NCBI RefSeq assembly: GCF_021272205.1
Contig: NZ_JAJSDX010000007.1
Coordinates: 162,768 to 226,767, forward strand
DNA: 64,000 nt
From: Pantoea sp. Mb-10
GTDB lineage: Bacteria; Pseudomonadota; Gammaproteobacteria; Enterobacterales; Enterobacteriaceae
Reading direction: 5' to 3'
Positions within the stretch are counted from its first letter, which is position 1; each line of letters starts with the position of its first letter. The position numbers were made by a program, and so were the translations under genes. Under the pieces are notes generated by a model, which saw only the letters and a program-made list of their open reading frames with translations, did no database searches and was not told the origin of the DNA. This document shows positions 1-9,507 of the stretch, in pieces.

Positions 1-630
1 TCACCCTGCGGGCCGCGCTGACGCGCGTTGTCTCACTGCGTTCGACTCGAACCTTCGGATCGACGCTTCTCATCCTTCTCACGGAGAAACATGCAGTAAT
101 GTGCGTGGCAATACGTCTGGAGAAAATGCGATGGTGGCGGGAGAAGGATGATTCGACGCGGCGCGTCTCACCCTGCGGGCCGCGCTGACGCGCGTTGTCT
201 CACTGCGTTCGACTCGAACCTTCGGATCGACGCTTCTCATCCTTCTCACGGAGAAACATGCAGTAATGTGCGTGGCAATACGTCTGGAGAAAATGTGATG
301 GTGGCGGGAGAAGGATGATTCGACGCGGGGCGTCTCACCCTGCGGGGCGCGCTGACGCGCGTTGTCTCACTGCGTTCGACTCGAACCTTCGGATCGACGC
401 TTCTCATCCTTCTCACGGAGAAGCATGTGGCAGTGTGCGTCTGAATCAGCTTGGGAAAATATGATGGTGGCGGGAGAAGGATGATTCGACGCGGCGCGTC
501 TCACCCTGCGGGCCGCGCTGACGCGCGTTGTCTCACTGCGTTCGACTCGAACCTTCGGATCGAAGCTTCTCATCCTTCTCACGGAGAAGCATGTGGCAGT
601 GTGCGTCTGAATAAGCTTGGGAAAATATGA
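1..630 (-). repeat. tandem rtT/tpr-type repeat array downstream of tRNA-Tyr
   Basis: Nearly four head-to-tail copies of a 166-167 bp unit. Each unit begins with the 18 bp that form the 3' end of the adjacent tRNA-Tyr gene (at 132, 299 and 465, with the real tRNA end at 631). The first copy is cut by the window edge. Two subtypes are visible: units ending before 132 and 299 share one tail sequence, and those ending before 465 and 631 share another. Each unit contains a small hairpin with arms ttctc/gagaa and a GC-rich core. The arrangement matches the E. coli tyrT operon, where about 178-bp repeats each carry the tRNA 3' end and release rtT RNA during tRNA processing. The array lies on the transcribed (minus) strand of the tRNA operon. 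Identification by position and architecture is firm; any function is not shown. Confidence 0.88.
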
Positions 631-715
<85 letters not shown>

Positions 716-760
716 TGGGATATAAAGCTCTTGACGATTCAGGTGTGGGGCTCATTCAGA

Positions 761-845
<85 letters not shown>

Positions 846-870
846 TCTGGCCTGAATGAATATGCCTGAA

Positions 871-908
871 AGCGGGGCGCATCATACCAAATGGGCTCTG
901 GCTGTAAA
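871..908 (-). promoter_or_regulatory. tRNA-Tyr operon promoter with stringent discriminator
   Basis: On the minus strand, TTTACA (908-903), a 16-bp spacer and TATGAT (886-881) are followed directly by the GC-rich discriminator GCGCCCCGCT. This is nearly the same as the well-studied E. coli tyrT promoter, so growth-rate and ppGpp control is expected. Fis binding upstream is likely by analogy but was not verified. Confidence 0.88.
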
Positions 909-951
909 GCACTGAAAACAGGAAAAAGGTCTGTTTGCCCACTTTTTGCCC

Positions 952-984
952 GCGACGCTGAAGAGTTGTCCACTTCAGCGTCGC
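952..984 (-). terminator. perfect 12-bp hairpin between purU and the tRNA operon
   Basis: Arms GCGACGCTGAAG and CTTCAGCGTCGC pair perfectly around a 9-nt loop just past the purU stop codon. On the minus strand it is followed by gggcaaaaag, not by a clean T-run, so termination may be weak. It also lies just upstream of the tRNA-Tyr promoter. Confidence 0.5.
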
Positions 985-990
985 ATCTGG

Positions 991-1839
991 TCAAAGAATG
1001 ATCGTGCGATTACCGTAAACAAAAACCCGTTGACCCAGCACTTTATACAGCGCACGGCTCAATACATTTTTCTCGACGTCGCGGCCGGCACGCATCATCT
1101 CTTCTGCGGTATAGCTGTGATCGACGTTGATCACATCCTGCATAATAATCGGACCTTCGTCCAAATTATCATTCACGTAATGCGCAGTTGCACCGATGAT
1201 TTTCACCCCACGCTCATAGGCCTGATGGTAAGGACGTGCGCCAATGAAGGCGGGCAGGAAGGAGTGGTGAATATTGATAATCTGGTTTGGGTAGCGCTGC
1301 ACAAATGCCGGCGTGAGAACGCGCATATATTTCGCCAGCACCACGTAGTCCGGCTGATAGCGGTCAATCTCATCCGCCATGCGGTTGTCGTGTTCTTCTC
1401 GCGTCAAACCTTCATGACTGACCAGAACAAACGGAATGTCAAAACGTTCAACCAGTGAGCGCAGCGTGTCGTGATTACCGATAACCGCGGCGATTTCCAT
1501 GTCCAGGCCACCAAAGGCGCTTTTCATCAGAAGGTCGCCCAGACAATGTGCTTCTTTGGTCACGAGGATCACGACGCGGCGGCGGCCGGCACTGTGCAGT
1601 TCACGCACTGAACCGCTGGGCAGCGCACTGTCGAGATCGGCTAACAAAGTGTTGTCATTGAAAATCCCCTCCAGCTCCGTACGCATAAAAAAGCGGCCGG
1701 TACGGTGATCGACAAACTCGTTGTTCTGCACAATATTCAGCTCGTGCTTGTAGCAAATATTCGTGATTTTGGCGATCAGACCTTTAGCATCGGGGCAAAT
1801 GGTCCGTAAAACTTTTCGTTGCATGGTTTGCGCTTGCAT
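991..1839 (-). CDS. purU: formyltetrahydrofolate deformylase
   Basis: Hydrolyses 10-formyl-THF to THF and formate, supplying formate for PurT and balancing one-carbon units. The 282-aa protein is of usual length (about 280). An N-terminal ACT domain (about residues 8-90) precedes a formyltransferase fold. The catalytic signature NIHHSFLP has N189 and H191, and the later LDEGP motif has D227. A second Met at residue 6 is a possible start; the first one keeps the family length. It is transcribed towards the tRNA-Tyr operon, as in E. coli. Confidence 0.95.
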   Translation of the reverse strand: MQAQTMQRKVLRTICPDAKGLIAKITNICYKHELNIVQNNEFVDHRTGRFFMRTELEGIFNDNTLLADLDSALPSGSVRELHSAGRRRVVILVTKEAHCLGDLLMKSAFGGLDMEIAAVIGNHDTLRSLVERFDIPFVLVSHEGLTREEHDNRMADEIDRYQPDYVVLAKYMRVLTPAFVQRYPNQIINIHHSFLPAFIGARPYHQAYERGVKIIGATAHYVNDNLDEGPIIMQDVINVDHSYTAEEMMRAGRDVEKNVLSRALYKVLGQRVFVYGNRTIIL

Positions 1840-1896
1840 CTCGATCAGAGTCCTGTCAAAGCGATGAATGGTAGAGCTGTTGTGGAACGGTCCCGG

Positions 1897-2352
1897 TTAA
1901 CCACAACATTTTTTGTATTTTTTGTCGGAGCCACAAGGACAGCGATCGTTGCGCCCGAGCGCGGGCGCGGTTCCGTCGACATAGTACCAGTGATGATCCT
2001 CGCGAAGAAAGCGAGAACGCTCATACAGCGCCTCATTACGCCCCTTTTCACGAGAGCGAGCAAAAAAAGTCACAAAGGCTTCATTCTCATGGCTGCCTTC
2101 ATTACAACAGGTTACAGTCAAACCAAGCCAGTCGGTGGCGGTGAAACTTTCAGACAATAGCGTCTCAAGATCGGCCACACGTTTGCTGATGTGCCACGTG
2201 GAGGTCAAATATGACGCGTTTTTTTCAACATAGGCGGTATAGCGTGAGCGCATCAATTGTTCAGCCGTAGGTGGAATTTCGCGACCAAGCAAAAACGGCT
2301 GGCAACATACGCTATACTGCTTCCCGCTGCAGCAGGGGCACTTTTCAGACAC
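1897..2352 (-). CDS. ychJ: SEC-C motif protein YchJ
   Basis: A 151-aa protein of the UPF0225/YchJ family. SEC-C-type cysteine clusters sit at both ends (CPCCSG...CC near residues 5-17 and [13 protein letters not shown] at the C-terminus), expected to bind zinc. The middle is an NTF2-like fold with the conserved RSRYTAYV segment. The biological role is unknown in any organism I can name. It is divergent from rssA across about 95 bp and follows the E. coli purU-ychJ-rssA order. Confidence 0.92.
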   Translation of the reverse strand: MSEKCPCCSGKQYSVCCQPFLLGREIPPTAEQLMRSRYTAYVEKNASYLTSTWHISKRVADLETLLSESFTATDWLGLTVTCCNEGSHENEAFVTFFARSREKGRNEALYERSRFLREDHHWYYVDGTAPALGRNDRCPCGSDKKYKKCCG

Positions 2353-2448
2353 TTCATCTCCTGAGAGTGATTAACGTTATTTAAAGTGTGCGCTATGGTA
2401 TCTGACTGTTTGGCGGAATGTCATGTGCCAGAGTCAACACGAGGTGCG

Positions 2449-3348
2449 ATGAGAAAAGTGAAAATAGGTCTGGCACTGGGCTCGGGCGCAGCGAAAGGAT
2501 GGGCGCACATTGGCGTTATTCGCGCGCTAGAGCGCGCGGGCATTGATATCGACGTGGTTGCCGGGTGTTCGGTTGGCGCGCTGGTCGGTGCCGCCTATGT
2601 TAACGGGCGGCTGGATGTTATGGAGAAGTGGGTGACGGCGTTTCGCTATTGGGATGTCATTCGCCTGATGGATCTGTCATGGCAGCGGGGTGGTCTGCTG
2701 CGCGGCGATCGCGTCTTTAGTCATATTCGACAACTGATTCCCGCCGAGCTTATTGAAACCTGCGATAAACCTTTTGGCGCAGTGTCCACCAATCTGAGTA
2801 CCGGACGTGAGCTGTGGCACACTGAGGGCGACTTGCACCAGGCGGTACGTGCCTCGTGCAGTATGCCAGGTTTGTTGCCGCCCGTTGACTACAATGGGTA
2901 CTGGCTGGTGGACGGCGCGGTGGTGAATCCGGTGCCTATCTCGCTTACCCGCGCTTTGGGTGCGGATATCGTGATTGCCGTTGATCTCCAGCACGATGCA
3001 CATTTAATGCAGCAGGAGTTACTCTCCGTCACGCCCCAAAGCACCGAAGAGGCGGCAGCAGACATTAGCTGGAGCCAGAAATTGCGCCAGCGTTTGCTGG
3101 GGACGACATCGCGGCGCGCGCATCCCACGCCGGGTGCGATGGAGATTATGTCGACATCAATTCAGGTGCTGGAAAATAGACTGAAACGCAACCGCATGGC
3201 GGGGGATCCGCCGGACGTGCTGATTCAACCGTTTTGCCCACAAATATCTACGTTGGATTTTCATCGTGCAGAAGAAGCCATTGCGGCAGGCAAGGCCGCC
3301 GTTGAGAAAAAAATGGATGAACTATTACCGCTGGTCCGTGGCAGATAA
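2449..3348 (+). CDS. rssA: patatin-like phospholipase family protein RssA
   Basis: A 299-aa patatin-family protein. The start at 2449 (MRKVKIGLALGSG) is chosen over an upstream in-frame ATG at 2386 because it matches the E. coli protein and is preceded by gaggtg. The oxyanion motif GSGAAKG is at 11-17, the nucleophile Ser41 in GCSVG, and the catalytic Asp155 in DGA. The substrate is not established. It is encoded immediately upstream of rssB, the RpoS adaptor, as in E. coli, but a direct role in RpoS turnover is not shown for RssA. Confidence 0.94.
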   Translation: MRKVKIGLALGSGAAKGWAHIGVIRALERAGIDIDVVAGCSVGALVGAAYVNGRLDVMEKWVTAFRYWDVIRLMDLSWQRGGLLRGDRVFSHIRQLIPAELIETCDKPFGAVSTNLSTGRELWHTEGDLHQAVRASCSMPGLLPPVDYNGYWLVDGAVVNPVPISLTRALGADIVIAVDLQHDAHLMQQELLSVTPQSTEEAAADISWSQKLRQRLLGTTSRRAHPTPGAMEIMSTSIQVLENRLKRNRMAGDPPDVLIQPFCPQISTLDFHRAEEAIAAGKAAVEKKMDELLPLVRGR

Positions 3349-3450
3349 TCTGGTCGTTCGTACATCAGTGTTGCGACTTACGTTAATTCTCACAGGCGCA
3401 ACTGCGTTTTATGAACCACTATTGAAATATTTGGCACACAGGGGGAAAGA

Positions 3451-4482
3451 ATGGAAAATCCACTGATCGGCAAAAAGATACTCATTGTCGAAGATGAGGT
3501 CATTTTCCGTTCGTTACTGAACACGATGTTGACTGGCTTAGGCGCCACTACCTTTGAAGCGACTGACGGTGTTGAGGGATTAAGCGTATTTTCATCGCAG
3601 GCGATGGACCTGGTGGTGTGCGATCTTGAAATGCCGCGCATGGGCGGTATTGCCTTTGTGGAACGTATCCGCAGCAGTGGAAGTGACGTGCCGATACTGA
3701 TTGTTTCTGCCACGCAAAACATGTCCGATATCGCCCATGTATTACGACTTGGCGTGCAGGATGTCCTGCTCAAACCGCTTAAAAATCCTGAGCGCTTTCG
3801 CGAGGCCGTGTTTGAGTGTCTTTATCCCTCAATGTTTACCTCCAAAGTTGAAGAAGACGAGCAGCTCTTTCAGGACTGGGATGCGCTGGTGCGCGATCCT
3901 TCTGCAGCGGCCAAATTGCTTAAGGAATTACAGCCGCCCGTACAGCAAACCGTGGCGCACTGCCGGGTGAATTACCGTCAGCTTACAATGGCTGAACAAC
4001 CGGGTTTGGTGCTGGATATCGCTGCGCTATCGGATAAAGACTTGGCGTTTTACTGTCTTGACGTGACGCGTGCCGGGGACAATGGCGTACTCGCTGCGCT
4101 GCTGTTGCGCGCGCTATTCAATGGTTTGCTGCAGGAACAACTGTCTGGACAACATCAACGACTGCCGGAACTAAACGGGCTTTTACGCCAGGTAAACTTG
4201 CTATTACGTCAGGCAAATCTCCATGGACAGTTCCCTCTATTGGTCGGGTATTATCACCGTGAACGGCATAACTTGATTCTGGTTTCGGCCGGTCTTAATG
4301 CCACGCTGCACAGTGAGTCACAACAAATCGCGCTTCACAACGGCGTGCCCTTGGGCACGATGGGCAGCACGCATTTGAACCAGATTAACCAGCAGACTAA
4401 GGCGTGGCAGTGTCACGTTTGGGGCGCAGGTGGGCGCTTGAGGTTGATGCTGTCGGCGGAAGAATCGCCAGACAGCCTATAA
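3451..4482 (+). CDS. rssB: RpoS-degradation adaptor, response regulator RssB
   Basis: A 343-aa orphan response regulator that delivers sigma-S to ClpXP. The N-terminal receiver domain (about 8-125) keeps the acidic pair E14/D15, the phospho-acceptor D58 (VVCDLEMPR) and the lysine of LLKPL. The C-terminal part is the inactive PP2C-like effector domain, with FCLDVTRAGDNG and the ending GGRLRLMLSAEE matching E. coli RssB. It is slightly longer than E. coli RssB (337 aa). The start ATG follows ggggaaag. A 102-bp gap to rssA leaves room for its own promoter. Confidence 0.95.
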   Translation: MENPLIGKKILIVEDEVIFRSLLNTMLTGLGATTFEATDGVEGLSVFSSQAMDLVVCDLEMPRMGGIAFVERIRSSGSDVPILIVSATQNMSDIAHVLRLGVQDVLLKPLKNPERFREAVFECLYPSMFTSKVEEDEQLFQDWDALVRDPSAAAKLLKELQPPVQQTVAHCRVNYRQLTMAEQPGLVLDIAALSDKDLAFYCLDVTRAGDNGVLAALLLRALFNGLLQEQLSGQHQRLPELNGLLRQVNLLLRQANLHGQFPLLVGYYHRERHNLILVSAGLNATLHSESQQIALHNGVPLGTMGSTHLNQINQQTKAWQCHVWGAGGRLRLMLSAEESPDSL

Positions 4483-4660
4483 TTCGCAGGGGCTGAAGAC
4501 AGGTCCATAAGTAAGCTTTACACTTGGGTAAAAGTCTTAATTTCCGAGGATTAACTTCATCCAGGATAATTCCGCCCAACACTAACTGATATACTCATTT
4601 CGTTTTTTAAACCGACATATCAAGTATTAACTTGAACGGCCTATTAAGAGAGGTATTTAG

Positions 4661-5569
4661 ATGTCTGCCTATAAGTCTAAAGTAAAAAAAGCGGTAATCC
4701 CGGTTGCAGGTTTGGGGACGCGTATGCTGCCTGCGACCAAAGCTATTCCAAAAGAGATGTTACCGCTGGTTGATAAGCCGCTCATTCAGTATGTCGTAAA
4801 CGAGTGTATTGCTGCGGGCATCAATGAAATTGTGCTGGTTACCCACTCCTCTAAAAATGCGATTGAAAACCATTTTGATACCAGTTTTGAGCTGGAATCG
4901 ATGCTGGAAAAACGCGTAAAACGCCAGCTGCTGGATGAAATTCAGTCAATATGCCCACCGCATGTCACCATCATGCAGGTGCGTCAGGGGATTGCTAAGG
5001 GTCTGGGCCACGCTGTGATGTGTGCACATCCGCTGGTAGGCAATGAGCCTGTCGCGGTGATCCTGCCGGACGTCATCATCGACGAATACGAATCCAACCC
5101 AACCAAAGATAACCTTGCTGAGATGATGGCCCGCTTTGATGAGAGTGGCCGCAGCCAGATCATGGTTGAGCCCGTTGCCGACGTGACCGCATACGGTGTG
5201 GTTGACTGCCAGGGTGCAGAACTGAATCCTGGCGACAGCGCGCCAATGGTGGGTGTGGTTGAGAAACCAAAAGCGGCTGAAGCACCGTCAAACCTGGCCG
5301 TGGTCGGCCGCTACGTACTTTCTGCCGATATCTGGCCTCTGCTGGCGAAAACCCCTCCGGGCGCAGGCGGCGAAGTGCAGCTGACGGACTCCATCGCGAT
5401 GCTGATGGAAAAAGAGACGGTCGAAGCTTATCACCTGAAGGGCGTGAGCCACGACTGTGGTAACAAACTGGGCTATATGCAGGCTTTCGTTGAGTACGGT
5501 GTGCGTCACCCAGTGCTGGGTAAAGACTTCGCAGAATGGCTTGACGGCGCAGTAGGCAACAAAAAGTAA
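4661..5569 (+). CDS. galU: UTP--glucose-1-phosphate uridylyltransferase
   Basis: A 302-aa protein making UDP-glucose, the donor for LPS, trehalose, membrane-derived oligosaccharides and capsule. The nucleotidyltransferase signature AGLGTRMLP is followed by the [11 protein letters not shown] loop, and the fold runs full length (E. coli GalU 302 aa). The SD gagagg lies 8-9 nt before the ATG. The 178-bp upstream gap is AT-rich and must hold the promoter. ugd follows 22 bp downstream, so product and next enzyme share an operon. Confidence 0.96.
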   Translation: MSAYKSKVKKAVIPVAGLGTRMLPATKAIPKEMLPLVDKPLIQYVVNECIAAGINEIVLVTHSSKNAIENHFDTSFELESMLEKRVKRQLLDEIQSICPPHVTIMQVRQGIAKGLGHAVMCAHPLVGNEPVAVILPDVIIDEYESNPTKDNLAEMMARFDESGRSQIMVEPVADVTAYGVVDCQGAELNPGDSAPMVGVVEKPKAAEAPSNLAVVGRYVLSADIWPLLAKTPPGAGGEVQLTDSIAMLMEKETVEAYHLKGVSHDCGNKLGYMQAFVEYGVRHPVLGKDFAEWLDGAVGNKK

Positions 5570-5591
5570 TTTTTTAACACAGGATAATTCA

Positions 5592-6932
5592 ATGAAAGTC
5601 ACTGTATTTGGTATCGGCTATGTCGGTCTGGTTCAGGCTGCGGTGTTGGCCGAAGTCGGACATGACGTTCTCTGTATTGATGTTGATGAAAAGAAAGTCG
5701 AAAACCTCAAAAAAGGACAAATTCCGATTTTCGAGCCGGGCTTAACGCCGCTGGTGATGTCGAACTATGAAGCCGGTCGCCTGAAGTTCAGCACTGATGC
5801 AGCGGAAGGCGTGAACCATGGGGTGATGCAGTTCATCGCCGTGGGTACACCGCCGGATGAAGATGGCTCTGCCGATCTGAAATATGTCACGGCGGTAGCG
5901 AAAACCATCGCGACGCACATGAAAGAACATAAAGTGGTGATCGACAAGTCTACCGTGCCGGTGGGTACTGCTGACCGTGTGCGTGCGGTCATGACTCAAA
6001 CGCTGCAGGAGCGCGATGCCAACGTCAGTTTTGATGTGGTGTCAAACCCTGAATTCCTCAAGGAAGGCGCGGCCGTGAGCGATTGCATGCGTCCTGAGCG
6101 CATCGTGGTGGGTACCGACAACGATGAAGTGGTCGAACTGCTGCGCGAGCTGTATGAGCCGTTCAACCGCAACCACGACCGCATGATCTTGATGGACATC
6201 CGCAGCGCAGAGCTGACCAAGTATGCGGCCAACTGCATGCTGGCCACCAAAATCAGCTTTATGAACGAAATTTCGAATCTGGCTGAGCGTTTGGGTGCGG
6301 ATATCGAAAAAGTGCGTCAGGGTATTGGTTCTGATTCCCGCATCGGCTATCACTTTATCTATCCTGGCTGCGGTTACGGCGGTTCCTGCTTCCCGAAAGA
6401 CGTGCAGGCCCTGATCCGTACGGCAGAATCCATCGGCTACACGCCACGCCTGCTGAAAGCCGTGGAAGATGTTAACGATACCCAGAAGAATAAGCTGCCA
6501 AGCTTCATCAAGCGCCATTTCGGTGACGATCTACGCGGCAAAACCTTTGCGCTGTGGGGATTGGCGTTCAAGCCGAATACCGACGATATGCGTGAAGCCT
6601 CAAGCCGCGTTCTAATGGAAGCGCTTTGGGAAGCAGGCGCCAGCGTACAGGCATTTGACCCAGAAGCGATGGAAGAAGCTCAGCGCATCTATGGTCATCG
6701 TGACGATTTGAAGCTCACCGGAACCAAAGAGGCGGCGCTGCAGGGTGCTGATGGCTTGGTGATCTGCACCGAATGGCAAAATTTCCGTGCGCCGGATTTT
6801 GATGTCATTAAGGCTGCCTTAAAAGAACCCGTGATTTTTGATGGTCGTAACCTGTATGATCCAGAGCGCTTAAACAAACGCGGCTTTGTCTACTACGCCA
6901 TCGGCCGCGGAGCGTCTATTCAAATCGTATAA
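5592..6932 (+). CDS. ugd: UDP-glucose 6-dehydrogenase
   Basis: Oxidises UDP-glucose (the GalU product) to UDP-glucuronate with two NAD+. The 446-aa protein has an N-terminal Rossmann motif GIGYVGL (residues 7-13), a central dimerisation helix and the catalytic Cys266 in GGSCFPKD. Its length is that of the longer bacterial Ugd group, not the 388-aa E. coli Ugd. The SD aggat precedes the ATG, and the gaps to galU (22 bp) and the downstream epimerase (15 bp) indicate co-transcription. In E. coli ugd lies elsewhere, by the capsule locus. Confidence 0.95.
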   Translation: MKVTVFGIGYVGLVQAAVLAEVGHDVLCIDVDEKKVENLKKGQIPIFEPGLTPLVMSNYEAGRLKFSTDAAEGVNHGVMQFIAVGTPPDEDGSADLKYVTAVAKTIATHMKEHKVVIDKSTVPVGTADRVRAVMTQTLQERDANVSFDVVSNPEFLKEGAAVSDCMRPERIVVGTDNDEVVELLRELYEPFNRNHDRMILMDIRSAELTKYAANCMLATKISFMNEISNLAERLGADIEKVRQGIGSDSRIGYHFIYPGCGYGGSCFPKDVQALIRTAESIGYTPRLLKAVEDVNDTQKNKLPSFIKRHFGDDLRGKTFALWGLAFKPNTDDMREASSRVLMEALWEAGASVQAFDPEAMEEAQRIYGHRDDLKLTGTKEAALQGADGLVICTEWQNFRAPDFDVIKAALKEPVIFDGRNLYDPERLNKRGFVYYAIGRGASIQIV

Positions 6933-6947
6933 TTAAATGAGGGATGT

Positions 6948-7955
6948 ATGAAGTTTCTGGTTACTGGCGCTGCGGGTTTTATTGGTTTTCATGTGAGTCA
7001 ACGTTTGTTGGCTGCCGGTCACCAGGTGACAGGAATAGATAACCTAAACGACTATTATGCCGTGAGCCTAAAACAGGCGCGTTTAGACCAGATCGTTCAA
7101 CATCCCGAATTTACGTTTGAAAAAATGGACCTGGCGGATCGCCAGGCCATTTCTGACCTATTTAGCCGCCACGCTTTTGACCGCGTTATCCATCTCGGTG
7201 CGCAAGCGGGCGTACGGTATTCGATTGAAAATCCCCATGCTTATGCGGACGCCAATTTAATCGGCCACCTTAATATTTTGGAAGGCTGCCGACACCATAA
7301 AATTGGCCATTTATTATATGCGTCATCCAGCTCCGTTTATGGTTTAAACCGCAAGATGCCTTTCTCAACCGAAGACTCGGTTGATCATCCCGTTTCATTA
7401 TATGCGGCGACAAAAAAAGCCAACGAATTGATGTCGCATACCTATTCCCATCTTTACCAGCTGCCCACTACCGGTCTGCGTTTCTTTACCGTATATGGCC
7501 CGTGGGGACGTCCGGACATGGCGTTATTTAAGTTCACGCGCGCAATGCTCGCAGGCGAACAAATTGACGTCTATAACAACGGCCAGATGACCCGGGATTT
7601 CACCTATATCGATGATATCGCCGAAGCCATTGTTCGCCTGCAAGAGGTTATTCCGCAAGCCGATACACAGTGGACGGTAGAGTCGGGATCGCCAGCAACG
7701 AGTTCCGCGCCATACCGAATCTATAATATCGGTAACAGTCAGCCGACCAGCTTGATGACCTACATTGAGGCGCTTGAAAGTGCATTAGGCTTTGAAGCAA
7801 AGAAAAACATGCTGCCGATGCAGCCGGGAGACGTGCTGGGAACCAGCGCCGATACGCAACCGCTTTATGACGCGATTGATTTTCGTCCTCAGACGCACGT
7901 CGCGGAGGGGGTGCGGAAATTCGTGGAGTGGTATCGGGCGTTTTACCCACAGTGA
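6948..7955 (+). CDS. NAD-dependent UDP-glucuronate 4-epimerase family protein
   Basis: A 335-aa extended short-chain dehydrogenase. The nucleotide-binding motif GAAGFIG spans residues 7-13, D31 (GIDNLNDYY) reads NAD ribose, SSSSVYG lies at 126-132, and the catalytic YxxxK is Y152/K156. The NLNDYYAVSLKQARL and RFFTVYGPWGRPDMA segments are typical of the UDP-glucuronate (rather than UDP-glucose) 4-epimerases that make UDP-galacturonate. Its place directly after ugd supports this. Final gene of the galU-ugd operon, followed by a strong terminator. Confidence 0.88.
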   Translation: MKFLVTGAAGFIGFHVSQRLLAAGHQVTGIDNLNDYYAVSLKQARLDQIVQHPEFTFEKMDLADRQAISDLFSRHAFDRVIHLGAQAGVRYSIENPHAYADANLIGHLNILEGCRHHKIGHLLYASSSSVYGLNRKMPFSTEDSVDHPVSLYAATKKANELMSHTYSHLYQLPTTGLRFFTVYGPWGRPDMALFKFTRAMLAGEQIDVYNNGQMTRDFTYIDDIAEAIVRLQEVIPQADTQWTVESGSPATSSAPYRIYNIGNSQPTSLMTYIEALESALGFEAKKNMLPMQPGDVLGTSADTQPLYDAIDFRPQTHVAEGVRKFVEWYRAFYPQ

Positions 7956-7964
7956 TGCCGGGAT

Positions 7965-7994
7965 AAAAAAGGGAGCCTTGGGCTCCCTTTTTTT
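7965..7994 (+). terminator. terminator after the galU-ugd-epimerase operon
   Basis: The stem GGGAGCC/GGCTCCC (7971-7987) is followed by seven T's on the plus strand and preceded by six A's, so it can act in both directions between the convergent epimerase gene and hns. Confidence 0.9.
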
Positions 7995-8045
7995 ATGCTG
8001 TTGGTCATAACACTCAGCCCCGGTGACGGCGCGTGCTACGCATTA

Positions 8046-8453
8046 TTAGAGAAGAAAATCGTCCAGCTGTTTGCCGTTTTCTTCAATCGCTTTTTTAATA
8101 ACGGCGGGGGTGCGTCCCTGACCGGTCCAGGTGCGGTTTTCGCCATTCTCATCAACGTAAGCATATTTTGCCGGACGCGAAGCGCGTTTGGCTTTACCCG
8201 CTGATTTAGGGACAGAGAGCGACTGCAACAATTCGGTCGGATCGATGCCGTCAGCGATTAACATTTCACGGTATTGTTCGAGTTTACGGATACGTTCGGC
8301 GTTTTCTGCTTGTGCGTGTGTCTCTTCTTCACGGCGCTCAGTTACGACGACATCCAGCTTCTCAAGCATCTCTTCTAAAACTTCCAGAGAACATTCACGA
8401 GCCTGGGCGCGCAATGTGCGGATATTATTAAGAAATTTAAGTGCTTCGCTCAT
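8046..8453 (-). CDS. hns: nucleoid-associated silencer H-NS
   Basis: A 135-aa xenogeneic silencer that binds AT-rich DNA and forms filaments. The N-terminal coiled-coil oligomerisation region (about 1-80) is followed by a basic linker ([14 protein letters not shown]). The C-terminal DNA-binding domain contains TWTGQGRTP, whose QGR minor-groove hook is at 112-114, as in E. coli. Convergent with the epimerase gene and divergent from tdk across a 383-bp AT-rich gap. Autoregulation through that gap is expected by analogy. Confidence 0.96.
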   Translation of the reverse strand: MSEALKFLNNIRTLRAQARECSLEVLEEMLEKLDVVVTERREEETHAQAENAERIRKLEQYREMLIADGIDPTELLQSLSVPKSAGKAKRASRPAKYAYVDENGENRTWTGQGRTPAVIKKAIEENGKQLDDFLL

Positions 8454-8836
8454 TGTCTAATCTCAAAATATAATAATAGGGAACTGCATTGCCGAATCAT
8501 AATAGTGGCGTTAAAAAATTACTGCAATACTTCTACCAAAGCCAAACGTAAATAAAGCTTGGGTGCGAAGACAGTAAAAAAATATATCTTTTATGCGCGT
8601 ATTAACGTCTGCATCATAATTTCTCTTCACGTGATTTTAAAACATGCCAGACGTTAATTAATGGCGCGTGGTTAACGGAGTGAGGAAATGCCAATTCAGC
8701 GATGGTTCAACGATGAAATTAATAAGTAACCATTGCCATTAAAGTTGAGCAAATGGTCAAAGCAATGCTTTACGCCTTCCCCTAAGGATTATGCTAGACT
8801 TCGCGCCATCAGATTTTGCCCTAATGGGATCGGTGT
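8454..8836. other. AT-rich divergent intergenic region hns/tdk
   Basis: 383 bp with no credible gene. It carries the hns 5' region on the minus strand and the tdk promoter on the plus strand; a weak candidate for the latter is CTTTAC (8768-8773) with TATGCT (8790-8795), 27 bp before tdk. The A/T richness fits H-NS self-binding. No exact repeat or hairpin stands out. Confidence 0.6.
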
Positions 8837-9460
8837 ATGGCTCAACTCTATTTTTATTACTCAGCAATGAATGCGGGAAAATCAACCGCGCTGCTGCAAT
8901 CGTCCTATAACTATCAAGAGCGCGGCATGCGTACGCTGGTCTATACCGCGGAAATTGATAATCGTTTTGGCGCGGGGCGGGTAAGCTCGCGTATTGGTCT
9001 CTCTTCACCCGCGTTTTTGTATAACGCCCGCACGCAACTGGATGCAGAGATTGCCGTCGAACACCAAAAACAGGCGGTACACTGCGTGCTGGTGGATGAA
9101 TGTCAGTTTCTCACCCGTGAACAGGTTAAAGCCCTGTCTGACGTGGTCGACAATCTGGACATTCCGGTGCTGTGTTACGGTTTACGCACCGATTTTCGCG
9201 GTGAGCTGTTTGTCGGTAGCGAATATTTACTCGCTTGGGCAGATAAGCTGGTGGAGTTAAAAACCATTTGCCACTGCGGGCGCAAAGCCAGCATGGTCTT
9301 GCGTCTTGATGCGCAAGGAAAGCCTTACAGTGAAGGTGAGCAGGTTGTTATTGGTGGCAATGAGCGCTATATCTCCGTGTGCCGTAAGCATTACAAACAG
9401 GCGATTGAAGCGGGATCCTTGCGCGCTATTTACGGTTCTCAAATGCCGAACGCGGAGTGA
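8837..9460 (+). CDS. tdk: thymidine kinase
   Basis: Phosphorylates thymidine in the salvage pathway. A 207-aa type II thymidine kinase with P-loop SAMNAGKST (K15), the Walker B/catalytic Glu in LVDECQFL near residue 89, the lasso-loop segment, and a structural zinc site from CHCG near residue 141 plus the later CRKH. Length matches E. coli Tdk (205 aa). Convergent with adhE through a shared terminator. Confidence 0.95.
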   Translation: MAQLYFYYSAMNAGKSTALLQSSYNYQERGMRTLVYTAEIDNRFGAGRVSSRIGLSSPAFLYNARTQLDAEIAVEHQKQAVHCVLVDECQFLTREQVKALSDVVDNLDIPVLCYGLRTDFRGELFVGSEYLLAWADKLVELKTICHCGRKASMVLRLDAQGKPYSEGEQVVIGGNERYISVCRKHYKQAIEAGSLRAIYGSQMPNAE

Positions 9461-9470
9461 CAGTAGACAA

Positions 9471-9497
9471 AAAACCCGCCAAAGCGGGTTTTTTTAA
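9471..9497. terminator. bidirectional terminator tdk/adhE
   Basis: aacccgc/gcgggtt stem (about 9474-9490) flanked by an A-run on the left and seven T's on the right, between the convergent genes tdk and adhE. Confidence 0.88.
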
Positions 9498-9507
9498 TAA
9501 GTAAAAC

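Noticed and set aside
1..630. CRISPR-like periodic repeats
   Set aside because: The unit is about 166 bp with no short repeat/unique spacer structure, and it starts with a tRNA 3' end; it is an rtT-type array.
946..1458. 170-codon plus-strand frame
   Set aside because: It is antisense to purU, whose protein match is unambiguous; no SD or motif.
7995..8204. Plus-strand frame over the hns 3' end
   Set aside because: Antisense shadow of hns, directly after a terminator.
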